A DNA stretch of 64,000 bases. It comes from Ligustrum vulgare (taxonomy: Eukaryota > Streptophyta > Magnoliopsida > Lamiales > Oleaceae). Positions 50,055 through 62,138 of the stretch are shown here, piece after piece. The first letter of the stretch is position 1; the number at the start of each line of letters is the position of its first letter. The stretch covers positions 56,380,234 through 56,444,233 of the forward strand of contig OY743174.1 of the NCBI GenBank assembly GCA_963555705.1. Direction: 5' to 3'. A model generated the notes under the pieces. The model searched no databases. It was not told the DNA's origin and worked only from the letters and a program-made list of their open reading frames with translations. Made by a program: the position numbers and the translations under genes.

Positions 50055-50979
50055 ATTGCAAGTAAAAGAAAAATGTTTTGTTAGTGTTGGCTTTGGTTTA
50101 AACAAAAATTTATACAATTTATACATTTTTTTAAATTATTTTTTAATTACACACATTTTCTCTCTTAAATTTTTAATCAAATATTTTATCTAGAAAATTC
50201 AAATAAATCAATTTAAACCATGAATAGTAGCTGCTGAACAATGTGAAAAATACTTCACTTACATGACAAAATATGTGGAGATTCTGTTGTTTTAGTAATC
50301 GTGTCACCTTTTTTATTAAATGGTTAAACCAAAGGCTAACAAAATGCCTAATTGCTCGTAATCTTAATGCGAGGATATGATTGCTCTGAATTAAAGTTCA
50401 ATAGCCCGATTGAAAGTAAGAGTAAACTATAATCACTCCGGGTGAAATTTACCCGTTTATTCATTCAAAAAACTTGAGATTTCAATTATCTATAGGATAA
50501 ATAAGAGAGCGTCATTTGTGGATGGATCAGCTGGAAACTTTATACATGAATTGATTGATTGCAACAATAGCAGAAAACCAAAATCACTCATTCCTCAGCC
50601 AAACCTAGATCACTTATTCATCCATGTCACGATAGCCAAGTTAACGTTGTTAAATGCTCACATGATCCTTGTCTGCGTGGCGAATGATCCATCCATCACA
50701 CATTAACTCGAGACTAGACATCGCATTCACAAACTTCTTATGTGCTTATTTTCATTTAATCGAGTTCAGTCATGCTAAATTCATCAAAAAATTAGTTGAC
50801 AAGGAATATATAAATAAATCATTCATATTCTAGTTTTGGGTTTATTGACAGTTTTCCATGGAACTGTTTCCAACGAAGCCAAAAAAATTTTATTTTCTTT
50901 GAAATCGTGGAATTCAAATTCGTGGAACATATTTTATTTTTCCCCCTCCTCAACCGAACACACCTGATTTGGACACCCC
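50055..50979. other. Intergenic, no gene seen
   Basis: AT-rich sequence with short open frames (for example 50518-50706) that resemble no known protein. Confidence 0.5.
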
Positions 50980-51955
50980 TGTTGGGTTTGGACCCAAAAT
51001 ATTCTTGGGCTTTTTATTAAGCATGGTTGAATGATTAAAACATACTAAGGAAACCATTAATCGTGGCACTAGGCTTGAATAAAGATGCAGTAGCTATTTG
51101 CTGCTATTTATGGAAATCAATTAGATGGGCCTTGGTGATCAAAACCCACTAGGGTATCGTGTTGTTACTTTAGCGGATGCATGAATTAATTAGGGCATGG
51201 GAACGTGTACCGAGCATTATAAAAGGCATGAATAATGTCTTGATAAGTTCGTAAGTGCTGTGAGAGGCAAAAAGAATTGGTGATCAATTGTGTAATCAAA
51301 TAGAGAGAAAATTGTGAATTTTTCTTTGTAATTTCTTGAGAAGTCTTTGTGAGATATTTCAATGGGTGGAAACTTGTAATAGATAATAGTTCGTTGTTAG
51401 TATTTTCTCCGTGGTTTGTTGGGTTTGGTTGGTGAGTGAAAGTTTATATATTTATCAGTGTTCTAAAAAGCGTGAAGCGTGACGAAGCGTTGAGCCCTAG
51501 AGTCAAGCTTTTGAAGTTTAAGCGGGAGTAAGCGTTAAAAAGCATTTTTTCAATTCCTAGGTATTTGATTTAAATTTTACCCATACTTGAACAAGTAAAA
51601 AGAAAATAGAAAAAAAAAGGTAGCTGCGCGCATCGGACGCTCTTAAGCGAGCATCGGGCGCGTTGTGCGCGCTTCGATAAGCTTTGTGCGCCCTTAAGCG
51701 TGCGTTACGCGCGAGCTTTTTGGATAAAAAATTTTCGAAACGCGTTTTTCGCACTTTTCGCCAAAGCGACGAGCGAGAGGCGCGCACTGTGCGCGCGTTT
51801 TAGAACACTGATATTTATAACAATTTAATATATAGTGAAAGGTTTTGGCGATCCGAAATTTCAACTTTATTATTTATTTTCTTGTTTGCTTATTTTACTT
51901 TGAACATCAAAAGATCATGTGGGTTAAAATAAAGGGAATCAATGTTTAATTTTCA
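50980..51955 (+). mobile_element. Solo LTR of the minus-strand Copia family, carrying a MITE
   Basis: It begins TGTTGGGTTTGGACCCAAAA and ends AATTTTCA, with an exact 5-bp duplication ACCCC (50975-50979 and 51956-51960). Without the MITE it is about 613 bp. It aligns in part with the reverse complement of the LTR at 34712-35285, especially the second half (TTCTTTGTA, AGATAATA, TTTGGCGAT, TTATTTTCTTGTTTGCTTAT). No internal sequence is present. Confidence 0.88.
51456..51810. mobile_element. hAT-type MITE (355 bp) inside the solo LTR
   Basis: The ends CAGTGTTCTAAAA and TTTTAGAACACTG are perfect inverted repeats with an exact 8-bp duplication ATATTTAT (51448-51455 and 51811-51818). The interior is rich in GCGC, AAGCG and GCGAGC words and is far more GC-rich than the window. 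It cuts the solo LTR in two, so it is younger than that LTR. Confidence 0.93.
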
Positions 51956-51990
51956 ACCCCCCCCCCACCCCCACCCCCACCCCCACCCGA
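51956..51990. repeat. C-rich (ACCCCC)n tract
   Basis: A run of ten or more C is followed by several ACCCCC units, giving repeated G runs on the minus strand. It directly abuts the solo LTR end and may have grown from the ACCCC target site. Confidence 0.9.
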
Positions 51991-53250
51991 ACTAAGAAAG
52001 TAGGTTAGTGAGCCTCAAGGGCATGATGCAACAACAAAGTAGGAGGAATTAAAACAAGAGGATCGAAAATTCAAATATTGGTTCTTTGAAAGTTGCATGC
52101 TAGAAAGAAAGTGCTTACATAGAACTAGGGTCATGGTGCGCCTTGTCGCCTCTCCAATATCCTGTTCGAACAACATAAAAGGGGGTTCATGGTGGAGAAC
52201 GTTGTCCAAATTCTACTCCATGTGTGCATATGTCGTATCCGCATCCGACCTTACATGGAGGGCAAACCAGGAGAGGAGGTCACTCTCCCTCAGAATTAGT
52301 TGGGCGAAGATTGGACACTTTGAGTTATCCAAAAAAAAAAAGGAAACTAGGTCAATGAACTACTATGTAACAAGACTCGAGGACTATTGTTTGATTATAA
52401 AATCATAGTGATCTTGCAGCCTAATCTATGATTATAAGGTTTGAAACTGTAGTTCGGACAGGAGAAGAAGGAGAAGGAGAGGAAGAGGAATGTGAAATGT
52501 GTATGTTTGAAGGGATAATAACTGTTGAAAACTAGAATTCTTAATTCTACTACCAAGAACAATAAAATTGTACAAAGAAAATAGACGTAAGTATATACAA
52601 GATTTATAGAAGTTTGTCTGTGATGAGATTATATCATCTTTTCTTGTTCAAGTAATTTACTTTGTTGAAAAAGGTTTACAAGAAAATTGCACAATTCATA
52701 CTGTCTGACCTTTTTTTTTTTTTTTTTTTTAATTAATACAAAACTTTCATATGGGTCACTATATAAGACAAATTGGGCTAAAATCAAAATTACAAATTTG
52801 AAATTCTAAATGTTTTTAATGAAGCTACAAAAGGTCGATTAACGTATTGATTCCGCACAATGACAATTAGACTTCACAGCCTAGCTAACAATAAGATGTT
52901 ATACTACAATGAAACTATAGAATCTCGAGCTCGTGTTCATGAATACAAAGTAAGTGTGATGTAAAAAATTAGCATCACCAATTTGCATATATTGGTATCA
53001 TTCTTTAGGAAACCAGTGAATTTTGTTTCAGTGCGTGCTTTGCTCAATTTGAAGTTCAGTCCTAGGAAGTAGGAATAGTGTAATTGCTTTCAATTATTGT
53101 GAATATAATCTCAATGGGATTGGTGCACTATATATACATCATTATCAAAATAATGCAACTGTCTCCAATAATTTTTGAAAAATTTAGTACGAGTTCATGT
53201 CAAACTTCTTAAATTTGTGATGGATATTGAGAGATGAGAACATGGCCAGC
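51991..53250. other. Intergenic, no recognised gene
   Basis: The frame at 52097-52408 and its antisense (52015-52209) are open but resemble nothing recognised. A purine-rich GGAGAAGGAGAGGAAGAGG run lies near 52460, and a long T run near 52715. Confidence 0.45.
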
Positions 53251-53530
53251 ACCATCCGTTATTGGTCCATATTGGACATATTTCACGATTACTATTGGTG
53301 TACATACACATGTTGTGAGATATAATCGTGTCACAATTTCTTCAACCAAAAAAAAAAAAAAAAAAGGGGGGTAAACAGCACAAATGATTCCCAACACCAT
53401 CAGCTATCGGTCCATATTGAACATATTTCACGGTTACTATTGGTGTACATACACATGTTGTGAGATATAATCATGTCACAATTTCTTCGACCAAAAAAAA
53501 AAAGAAAAAAAAAAAGAAGAAGGGGTAAAC
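53251..53530. repeat. Two-copy tandem duplication, 145-bp unit
   Basis: A segment from ACCATCCGTTATTGGTCCAT (53251) recurs from 53396 with about 90% identity, including TACACATGTTGTGAGATATA and a closing poly-A tract. The second copy runs into the left arm of the long inverted repeat. Confidence 0.85.
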
Positions 53531-54056
53531 AGTACAAATGGTTCCCAACCTTTGGATTTCTTGCAAAAATGGTCCCCAACATTTAGATTTTGGCATTTGT
53601 ACCCTCAGAATCACTGAACGTTGCAAAAATGGTCCCTACCGTATATTCCTTTAGTTTCCACCATTAAAAACGTGTAAATAGCACAAATGATCCCTAACAT
53701 TAATTGAGTTTCTTGCAATAATAGTTACTAACATATTAAAGTCATATTTGACATATTTAGTTTGTAACATTCAAACGTTTGGCGCATTTAATCCCTAATA
53801 TATTAAATCTCTATACGTTTGACGTATTTAGTCCCTAACATATTAATCCCCTATTTAAGACCAATTATTTCAAAAAATTTGGTTTATAATTGTAATTTTT
53901 TGAAAAAATTGTGATTAAAAAGTAAAAAAATTGAATTTATTTTTAAATTATTTTATTGATGGAATGTTGAAAACGAGTTTTAAAAAAGCAAAGTTTAGTC
54001 TAAATTTCTTAAGTGCACAATAAAAGATTTAACAAAAATTCACCTCATTAATAATT
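53530..54056. repeat. Left arm of a long inverted repeat (about 530 bp)
   Basis: The arm (with GGTCCC-AAC, CAAACGTTTGGCG, and ATTTAGTCCCTAACATATTA phrases) is matched along its length by the reverse complement of 62139-62665. The pair encloses the foldback and CACTA elements near its axis. It looks like an older palindromic element. The family was not identified. Confidence 0.8.
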
Positions 54057-54498
54057 CAACCTATTGGTGAAAAAAATAAATTTATGGAAGATAAACAAAT
54101 AAATACATTGGACATCATTTTAAGAATTGAATAACAAATATGTTTTTTATCAGTTTTATTTTCGATTCTCGATTTTGAGAATCGATCAATATCGATTTTC
54201 AAAATTTCATTTTTTTCAAAACTCGTTTTCTTCCACACATTCTACTAGTTTTTTTTTTTTTTTTTTTTTAATTTATGCATAAATTTTTTTTAAAAAAAAA
54301 TCTTACTTTTTAACCCAGATTCTCGAAACTTACTTTTCAAATCTATCAATTCTCAAAATCGAAAATCGAAATCAAAAGTAGAACTGATAAAAACATATAT
54401 ATTATTCAATTCCTAAAATGATGTCCAATATATTTGTTTGTTTATGTTCCATGAATTTTTTATTTTTTATTTTTTTATTTTTTTTACCAATAGGTTAA
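54057..54498. mobile_element. Foldback element with long inverted arms
   Basis: AACCTATTGGTGAAAAAAAT at the left is mirrored by ATTTTTTTTACCAATAGGTT at the right. Pairing continues with AATACATTGGACATCATTTT / AAAATGATGTCCAATATATT and GATTCTCGATTTTGAGAATC-like cores. Each arm is about 140-170 bp with an AT-rich loop. It has no coding content. Confidence 0.8.
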
Positions 54499-54519
54499 AA
54501 TCACTACAAGAAAAAGATC

Positions 54520-54870
54520 TAGTAGTGACAAGTATTTCTTAATATTGTGATAGTTATAAGTGTCACAAAAAAAAAAAAAAAAAATTGTGATAGCTTCAAG
54601 AAGCGTGTGTATTATGTGTGTCAATAAATAAATTGTGACGCTTATATGCGTCGCTATAATTTGTGACGCTTGGAAGCGTCACTAAATATTGTGACGCTTA
54701 GAAATGTCACTAAATATTGTGACGCTTGCATTTAGCGACGCATTCAAGTGTAATTATTAAATGGATTTTTAGTAACACCTCCAAACATCACTATTACTTT
54801 AATGACATATAAAAGTGTCACAATTTTTTTTATATACTTTTAGTGACATTTAAAAGTGTCACTAATTTTA
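54520..54870. promoter_or_regulatory. Subterminal repeat array of the CACTA element
   Basis: At least six copies of a GTGACGCTT or AAGYGTCAC motif in both orientations, spaced 15-40 bp. In En/Spm such subterminal motifs bind the TNPA protein. Here the binding role is inferred from position and repetition. Confidence 0.7.
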
Positions 54871-55422
54871 TATATACTTTTTTAAAAAAAAAAATTTTAA
54901 AAAAAAGAAAGAAACCTATTGTTGAATTTGAAATTATACCTATTAAACCATCCACATATATAGCAAAAATTATCTAAAATACATCACCAATTCACAAAAA
55001 AAATTCATAACAATCTACACAATCTCACCAATATACATAATTAATATGCTAAACAAAAACATGATTAATGCATCATTCACAAAAACATGATCATTAACAT
55101 ATGTGTTCCATGCTACACAAAAATATGATTATCATATCATTAACAAAACAAAAGACTTAATTGTTCAAATATCATGATGATCTAAAGAATTCACTTAACA
55201 AAACCTCAAGATGATAATATTCTTTCTCTTGCTCTCAATCATTAGCACCACTTCCATTAGGTGAAGTATTGTGTACATCATTCTCATTCAACCCACGAGA
55301 ATTCTGAAAAATAATAAATAACAATAAGTAGCTATAATTCTTATACACTCCATCAAAATAAAAAAAAATGAATCAAATTAGCACAAGTGAAAATTTTCCA
55401 AGTGTGATGATAATGAAGTTTT

Positions 55423-57320
55423 TCATAAATTGTAACGAACATGTGGATTGGATACACGAGTGCTAGATATTGGGTCAAACGATCCAAATGCAGTGCGATA
55501 TATCTGAACTTCATCTTTCAAGTTTGAAATTGTTTCATTCGTCCTTGCCATATAGGTATTCATCATTTCCTGTTGTTGAGCAAGTAACATCTCAAGCATT
55601 TGTATTTGAACATTTGGATGAATGCGATTTGCCTCTTCACTCCTCATTCTTTTAATTTGAGCACGAAATCCAGTCACTTGCGATTTTGTCACCCAAGTGC
55701 CATAACCACGTGCTTGTCCTGGCCTATCTTCACCCATGAGTTTATACCAAACAACACTTTCCAATTCTTGTTCATTCTCATAAGATCCCATGACTCTGAG
55801 TTCATCAATCTCCAACGCAGCCGTCGTCTATAATGCAATAGAAATCTACTCAACCCAAATTACCAGAATAATAATACATTAAAACCATTTTTGAAATGCT
55901 CACCATGTACTCTCTTGACTCATCTTGCACAAAAGAACCATCTTTCTGTGTATGTGTAATTTCGAATAGCTTAACAAGTCTAGGACGTTTTTTATTTTTG
56001 ACAACCTATGATAAACAAAAAAACAAAACAAAATAAAAAAAAGTCAAGAGAGCAATCACATCTTCACCTAATGTAGACAAGCACAAAGTTAAAAATATGT
56101 ATTCTTACATATTCATCTTCAACTTGAGCATAACTCTTAATACCCGTGGTGTGCACATGAGCCTACGTAGCACGAGCATCCTTCCCTTTCCTAGAGAGTT
56201 CCTATAAAAAAAATCATATTATTGACAATGCATACAATGAAGAATAAAGAAATACAATGAAATATTTTTCATTGTATGACCTTAATTTTATCTGATTTCA
56301 TATCACTCTTAAACTTAAGCCATTGGTGATTAGCAAAACCAGGTGGGGCCTCCATCTCATCAATCTCAGTCTCAATTTCAGCTTGTTGGAATACATGACT
56401 TTCTACTTGATTATCCAACTCTTCATCATGTATCCCACAATGTTCCAAATGTGCCTTTAACTTTTCCCTCACACTGGCTTTTGCATCATCAAAAATTTTC
56501 TTTCTTAGCTTATATTTATTATTCCTGAACTTGGTACCAAATAAAGCAATCAGTACATTATCCACAGGAAAACAAAATTTTTCCTGTCAAGTATAGCAAA
56601 CAATTAAAAATAAAAAATTAGTATGTTTATCCAATGCACACATATCATTATAAAATAACATTTAAATGTACATATTGATTACCCGAACTACTCTTAGGAG
56701 CTCGACACCAAAGACATTTTTCACCGCATTGAAATCACCCATATCAGGTGGACAAAGATTCGGTTGTCTCACAAGCTTCATCATATGCCTAGTCAACACC
56801 CGTCTAGCTGCTCGAATCGGCTGACCATATTCATTCACTTTCACAAGGATCCTTAAACCTGTTGCCAACTTAAAAACATCACTTGCTTTCATTCCCTTTT
56901 TTGTCATTTTCACATTGCCTTGCTCATCTATCATTAAATCAATCGAAAATATACAATGTTTGTCAAAGTAGACTTGATCTAACTCACCCATGCTAACAAA
57001 ACATCAAGTTGGCAATAAAATATAACCTAGTTTAACACATGCTAACTAAAATAATGTATATACAGAAACATTACCAACAATCTCAATCATTTCCTGCACA
57101 TCCAGCTTTGTCGAATTCTCATCATCCATTTCATTATATTGTCAAATTCATTACCCAACGACTCTGATTGAGAAGAACGAAAATGTGAATCACGTGAATC
57201 ATATGATGCAGAAGATGATTGCTCGCGATAGGCAGTGTATGGCCTGAAACCACTATGTTGCTCATGACATTGTGAATGTTGTAATGATGGATGATGATGC
57301 TCTGGGGGGTTTGATATCAT
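55423..57320 (-). pseudogene. TNPA-like / Ptta En/Spm plant transposase gene of the CACTA element
   Basis: Several minus-strand blocks in order resemble the Ptta/En/Spm (Transposase_24) accessory protein: a Ser-rich start 57320-57087; a central block 56991-56662 with KVNEYGQPI and a GDFNAV segment; a block 56565-56269 with FRNNKYKLRKKIFDDAKASV and PPGFANHQWLKF; a GIKSYAQVEDEY piece near 56100-56150; and a C-terminal coiled-coil-like block 55815-55423 (MLLAQQQEMM, ETISNLKDEV). The breaks between blocks could be introns, since GT/AG candidates are present. However, a TAG lies in the piece near 56165, so a full product is doubtful. Downstream on the same strand is the element's left end, upstream the minisatellite and TNP2. 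Confidence 0.7.
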
Positions 57321-57508
57321 TCAAATTCAATCTTATGCTTGAGAAATTAAGTTGATTGTGTTGGCATACCGACTGAAATCCAGATAAATTCGATGCAGAT
57401 GGTGATAGGTGTGTGGAGGATGATGGAAGAGTACTGGGTGGTCGGAGTATGGAGGATGGTGGAAATGTCGAGGCTGGTGTGTTTCTGGAGAGTGGTTGGT
57501 GTGTGGAG

Positions 57509-57868
57509 GGTGATGGGACTGTAGAGTGTGATAGGTGTGTGGAGGGTGATAGAAGAGTAGAGAGCGGTGGAAGTGTGGATGGTGGTGAGGGTGTCAAGGA
57601 TGGTGTGTTTATGGAGGGTGGTAGAAGAGTAGAGAGTGGTGGGAGTGTGGATGGTGGTGAGGGTGTAGAGGATGGTGTGTTTATGGAGGGTGGTAGAAGA
57701 GTAGAGAGTGGTGGGAGTGTGGATGGTGGTGAGGGTGTCGAGGATGGTGTGTTTATGGAGGGTGGTAGAAGAGTAGAGAGTGGTGGGAGTGTGGATGGTG
57801 GTGAGGGTGCCGAGGATGGTGTGTGTGTGTGGAGCGTGGTGGGAGAGTGGAGGGTAGTGTGTGTGTGG
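57509..57868. repeat. 72-bp minisatellite (about five units) at the end of TNP2
   Basis: GGTGGTGAGGGTG marks units at 57581, 57653, 57725 and 57797 (exact 72-bp period), with degenerate units on the left. The period is a multiple of three, so all frames stay open: a Thr/His-rich 24-residue repeat on the minus strand and a Gly/Glu-rich one on the plus strand. The long plus-strand frame 57413-57886 is a by-product of this. Confidence 0.92.
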
Positions 57869-57889
57869 AGCGTGATTGAATTGTAGTAG

Positions 57890-59985
57890 TAGAGCCTTGT
57901 TTTCTCTGAGACAATGTTTGTTTTGTTCTGAACATGATTTTGAAATTCCTATTTCCATAATGTCCCTCCTTGCCTTCTCATTGTCCTTAGTCTTCCCATC
58001 AAGATTCAACAAAGTTCCAAGGAGATTATCACATATATTTTTTTCAATGTGCATTACATCTAGATTATGCCTTAAAAGGTTATGTTCCCAATAAGGCAAA
58101 TAAAAAAAAATATTTCCCTTCTTCCAAAGTTGCTCATCCTCATTTACATCTTCTTCAATAAATTCGTTGTCATCCTCAAATACTGCTGCATTAGATGTGA
58201 CTTCATTGTCTCTTATAGGATCACTTGTAGGGTTACCAACTTCGTTCCTTGCCCTTTTTCTTGAAGGCTTAAAAGACTTACCATATCTAAAGCTAACACC
58301 TTCAAGCTATTTCAAAACATCTGATCCACTTAACGGCTTTGGAGGTTTTCTATGCTCTTCAGTGCCATCAAACAATTCTTTTTGAGATCGATAAGGATGA
58401 AATTCCTCTAACCACCTTCGATGACCCATGTAACTAAACTTCTTGCCATGCTTTAAACCAAACGGAACAAGTCGAGTCAATGCAAATAGGACAAGCAACA
58501 CGTCCCTTTGTGCTCCATCCGAACAACATGGCATAAGTAGGAAAATCATTAATTGTCCATATCAAAGCAGCTCGAAGTTTGAAACATTCACCCACAAAAG
58601 CATCTACACCATGCCACAATTCTCTCAACTCATGTACCAAAGGCTGGAGAAATACATCTATATCATTGCCTGGCTCTTTCTCTCCTGGAATGATCATTGA
58701 TAGAAGAAAAGAAGGTTGTTTCATGCATAACCAAGGAGGAAGATTATAAGGAATTAATAATACCGGTCAAGTGCTGTATGTTGTACTCATGGTTCGAAAA
58801 GGATTAAACCCATCACTTGCAATCCCCAATCTAACACTACGAGGATCTACAGCAAACTCGGGATACCGATCATTAAAATCTTTCCAAGCTAAACCATCTG
58901 CTGGATGTCTCAACATGCCATCTTTTGTACGATCCATCTCATGCCATCTCATGTCTTTAGCTATTTTCGGCGAAGCATAAATCCTTTTTAAGTCTAGGAA
59001 TCAATGGAAAATAGCGCAATACCTTGGCCGACTTTTTCTTCTTACTTATATTGGAACATTCATCTAATTCACTAGTCCCTTCATCCTCATCATTATCCTT
59101 CTCCTCACCTTTCCATCTTGAAGAATGACACATGTGGCAAGATTCTTGATCAACCCTCTCACCCCAATAAAGCATGCAATCATTCGGACAAGCATGTATT
59201 TTTTGGTATCCAAGCCCCAAATCATTACACAACTTCTTGGCTTCATATGCAGAAGTTGGTAATGATGTTAAAAATGGAAATACATCCCTCAAAAATTCCA
59301 ACAACATAGTGAAAATCTTGTTAGAAAGGCCACCCATGCATTTAATGTGATACAAGTGCAAATTGAAGGATAATTGTGAGTATTTACAACCTGGATAAAG
59401 CTCCTTCTCACACTCAGCTAGTACCTTTTGATATCGTAGGGTATCATTACGAGGCATATTTTGTGCATTAGATGAAATATTAGCATTAACACCATCTACA
59501 TCCTTTGCGCCATAACTCCCACCAGATTCTCCAATTTCACCATTTGGGTCTCCACCAGAATGAACACCTAATGCAGCATATATCATATCCTTGATATTGC
59601 TGGTGTCACTATGAGGATTATTCAAAACATTAGTGGTTTTAGATGCTAGCTTTGTTATATAAGGCGTATCATATTGGGATGATGACACGTGTTCCCCATG
59701 TAGTGTCCATGTGGTATACCCAGGGCAAAAACCACCAAATAAAATGTGGCGTAGCACTTCCTTAGATGACAGCCTTTTATCATTACAACATTTTAGGCAT
59801 GGACAAAGTATAGTCCCTTGAATTTCCACTTCCTTAGATGACAGCCTTTTATCATTACAACATTTTAGGCATGGACAAAGTATAGTCCCTTGAATTTCTA
59901 CAGTAATGGCAAATTTTACAAAAGACTCACATCAGACCTTATAAGCATTACTATTTTTTGGTGCATTAATCCAACTCTTGTCCAT
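57890..59985 (-). pseudogene. TNP2-type CACTA transposase, truncated and interrupted
   Basis: From an ATG at 59985 (MDKSWIN) the frame follows the transposase-associated N-terminal domain with a CPCLKC motif and a WTLHGE motif (about 59700), then the TNP2 core: IASDGFNP near 58805, PWLCMKQPSF near 58720, GWSTKGRVACPIC near 58520, YMGHRRWL near 58425, and the second catalytic region DVMHIEKNICDNLLGTL near 58040. Breaks: a TGA about 18 codons in (near 59932), a +1 insertion near 58985, a TGA at 58769-58767, and a 1-bp insertion near 58455. After the METHIONINE-rich end near 57940 the family's C-terminal half is missing and the frame runs into the 72-bp minisatellite. Confidence 0.88.
59755..59898 (-). 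repeat. 72-bp in-frame tandem duplication of the CPCLKC motif
   Basis: 59755-59826 and 59827-59898 look identical. Each encodes 24 residues including CPCLKCCND, so the N-terminal zinc-finger-like motif of TNP2 is present twice. Confidence 0.93.
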
Positions 59986-61100
59986 AATGACACTTTTGAT
60001 ATTGATAAGCAAGTTTTATTTCCCACCAACTGAAACCAGAAGACAAAATAAAAAGATACAAATTCAACTAAGACTTAATAACAAAATATGAGTTCAATTA
60101 TTTTATTCTTCAATACATACACAATTTAAGCAAAGGTAACGAATCCACATCCCTTATATTTATCCTTTAAAATTGACAATCATATATATTCTTGCAAAAA
60201 AATTCTCATGAACATTTGAAAATTCACAAGAATACTTCATAAACATGTATATTTCATAGCTTAGAAAATTCACATTATGCAATCACAAATAATTTGCATT
60301 TCTTTCAAAAAAAAAAAAAAAAGAAAGATTCCACTTACAAGTCGTATATAAAGGCCTAGCTCAGTTGATAAACTTTTCCTTTCGCCTCAATTTTACCTGC
60401 AACAAAGTATGCAATTTCTAATCAAGACTCTATTAAGAAAGGAGTCCCATGAGAAATTCTTATCACTGAAGATATTCACAACATTAAAAATAACTAATCA
60501 CATGAGAAATTCAAAAAGGAAATACAGTTTCACCAAACACATGATGATGCCAGCACGTGGATACCTTAATTATTGAATACAAATCTCAGACCTACTTTAT
60601 GTTTAAAACATCTATTACTAATTGATGTATGCTCGCATACAAAACTTTCTCACAAATCAGACAAATCGCCAAATAACTCAATATGGATTGCAATTCGATA
60701 AAACTCACAAACTTTTTATTCGAAATCAACCAAAACCTAGAAATAATGATAGAAGAGTTTAAATACAAATCCCTAATAAGCCACTGGATGGAGTGACTTA
60801 ACAAGTATAATGAGATATATAGAACCAATGTGCTACTAGGCTATTGTTCTTTATTTGCCCTACCATGTGCCCAAGGCTCACACACACACACATTACAACG
60901 TAGCAATACTTAAAGTCAAATGCACGAAGAATAGTGAAATCGATGTTATGTGATGATAATCAAATAATGGGCAGTAGAAGTAATAGTCACAAACACTTCC
61001 AACCACAGCCCAATCAAAGCCCAAACAAATTGACAACCACTAGCCACAGCCTAAGCACCAAAGGTAGATCCTAGACCCAATAGGACCCAAAAAATAAGTG
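59986..61100. other. Non-coding part of the CACTA element
   Basis: Sequence upstream of the TNP2 start on the minus strand, where the element's promoter would be expected. AT-rich, with a short CA run near 60880. No gene is recognised. Confidence 0.5.
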
Positions 61101-61260
61101 AATGTAGTGTGTCTATATATATATATATATACGCACACGGTTCACACACTTTCTAATCACTGTTATATATACACACGGTTCTACACACTTTCTAATCACT
61201 GTTGTATATATATATATATATATATACACACGGTTGCTACACACTTTCTAATCACTTGTG
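61100..61260. repeat. Three-copy tandem repeat with TA tracts inside CACTA
   Basis: CACACACTTTCTAATCACTG or close variants appear three times, at about 61143, 61184 and 61238, each preceded by a TATATA...CACACGGTT tract of changing length. Confidence 0.85.
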
Positions 61261-61838
61261 AACAGAAATTTCAAGTTTCCAACAAGGTGCACGAATTGAT
61301 TTTGAGCTATATTCATAATTAATACAGTGAAATATGGAAAGAGAAGGTAAGAATTAGAAGAATCTAACTCCCACATCACCCAACAATCCTGAATCCCACC
61401 ACCGAAATCTTCTAAAATCGCGAAATGCACGGACCCAGAACTTCTCCGAACCCGCAAGAACAGCCAATATGAGAGGACCCAACAACAACTTAGATTCAAT
61501 TGATCATCATAAATCCAAAAAAAAAAAAAAATGAATTCGCAGGAAGAATCTATAAGTTCCGGAAAGCAAAAAAATGGATACATTACCAAAAATTGGAAGG
61601 TAGGTGCAAGGCAGCACTGGAAATGGCGTGAAGCAGCCTTCAACTTAATAATCACAGATTTGGAGATTTTTCTTCAAGGTATGAGACGGAGCTGGAAGAA
61701 AAATAGGGCACAAATGAAGAAAAATAGCGTGAAGGCAATATGCAGAGCTAGAGCAAGAGATGGACAGACTGAGATTAAAATTGGAGGTTTTACGATTTCG
61801 CGCGTTAGTGAAAATGGTAGAGGCGGGTGATTAAAATT
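61261..61838. other. CACTA interior near the right end, no recognised gene
   Basis: Minus-strand (61248-61655) and plus-strand (61531-61830) open frames overlap, but neither resembles a known protein. The region may be the element's first, untranslated exon. Confidence 0.4.
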
Positions 61839-62138
61839 GTGACATTTGGATAGATTGGTTTTAAATGTCATTAAATTATAAATAAATTATTTTTTTAATT
61901 ATTTTTTGTTGATATAATTATTTGTGACGTTTGTAACTCTCATAAGATTTAGTTATGATTTAAAATGTCACTAAAGTACAAATAAATTGTTTTTTTAATT
62001 ATTTTTTTATGAATATAATTATTTGTGACACTTCAAACCATCATAATATTTAGTTATGATTTTTTTTGTCACAAAAATTGTTACACTTGCACCACGCGTA
62101 GCAAAAAATGTGTCACTACTAGGCATTTTTTTGTAGTG

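Larger units (their letters stand above)
54502..62138 (-). mobile_element. CACTA (En/Spm) DNA transposon, 7637 bp
   Basis: The left end CACTACAAGAAAAAG and the right end CTTTTTTTGTAGTG-like terminus (CACTACAAAAAAATG on the minus strand) are CACTA terminal repeats. They are flanked by the 3-bp duplication AAT (54499-54501 and 62139-62141). Subterminal regions (54520-54870 and 61840-62110) are filled with TGTGACGCTT / AAGCGTCAC and TGTCACTAAA words, the usual transposase-binding arrays. Inside, on the minus strand, are a TNP2-type transposase and a TNPA/Ptta-like gene. All coding parts are damaged. Confidence 0.93.

Noticed and set aside
52015..52408. Overlapping open frames of 64 and 103 codons
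   Set aside because: No motif, no homology recognised, and both strands are open over the same bases.
57413..57886. Long plus-strand frame encoding a Gly/Glu-rich 24-residue repeat
   Set aside because: It is antisense to the TNP2 tail and arises because the 72-bp minisatellite has a period divisible by three, so all frames stay open.
61248..61655. 135-codon minus-strand frame with a hydrophobic character
   Set aside because: It lies in the CACTA interior, is overlapped by an equally open plus-strand frame, and resembles no transposase domain.
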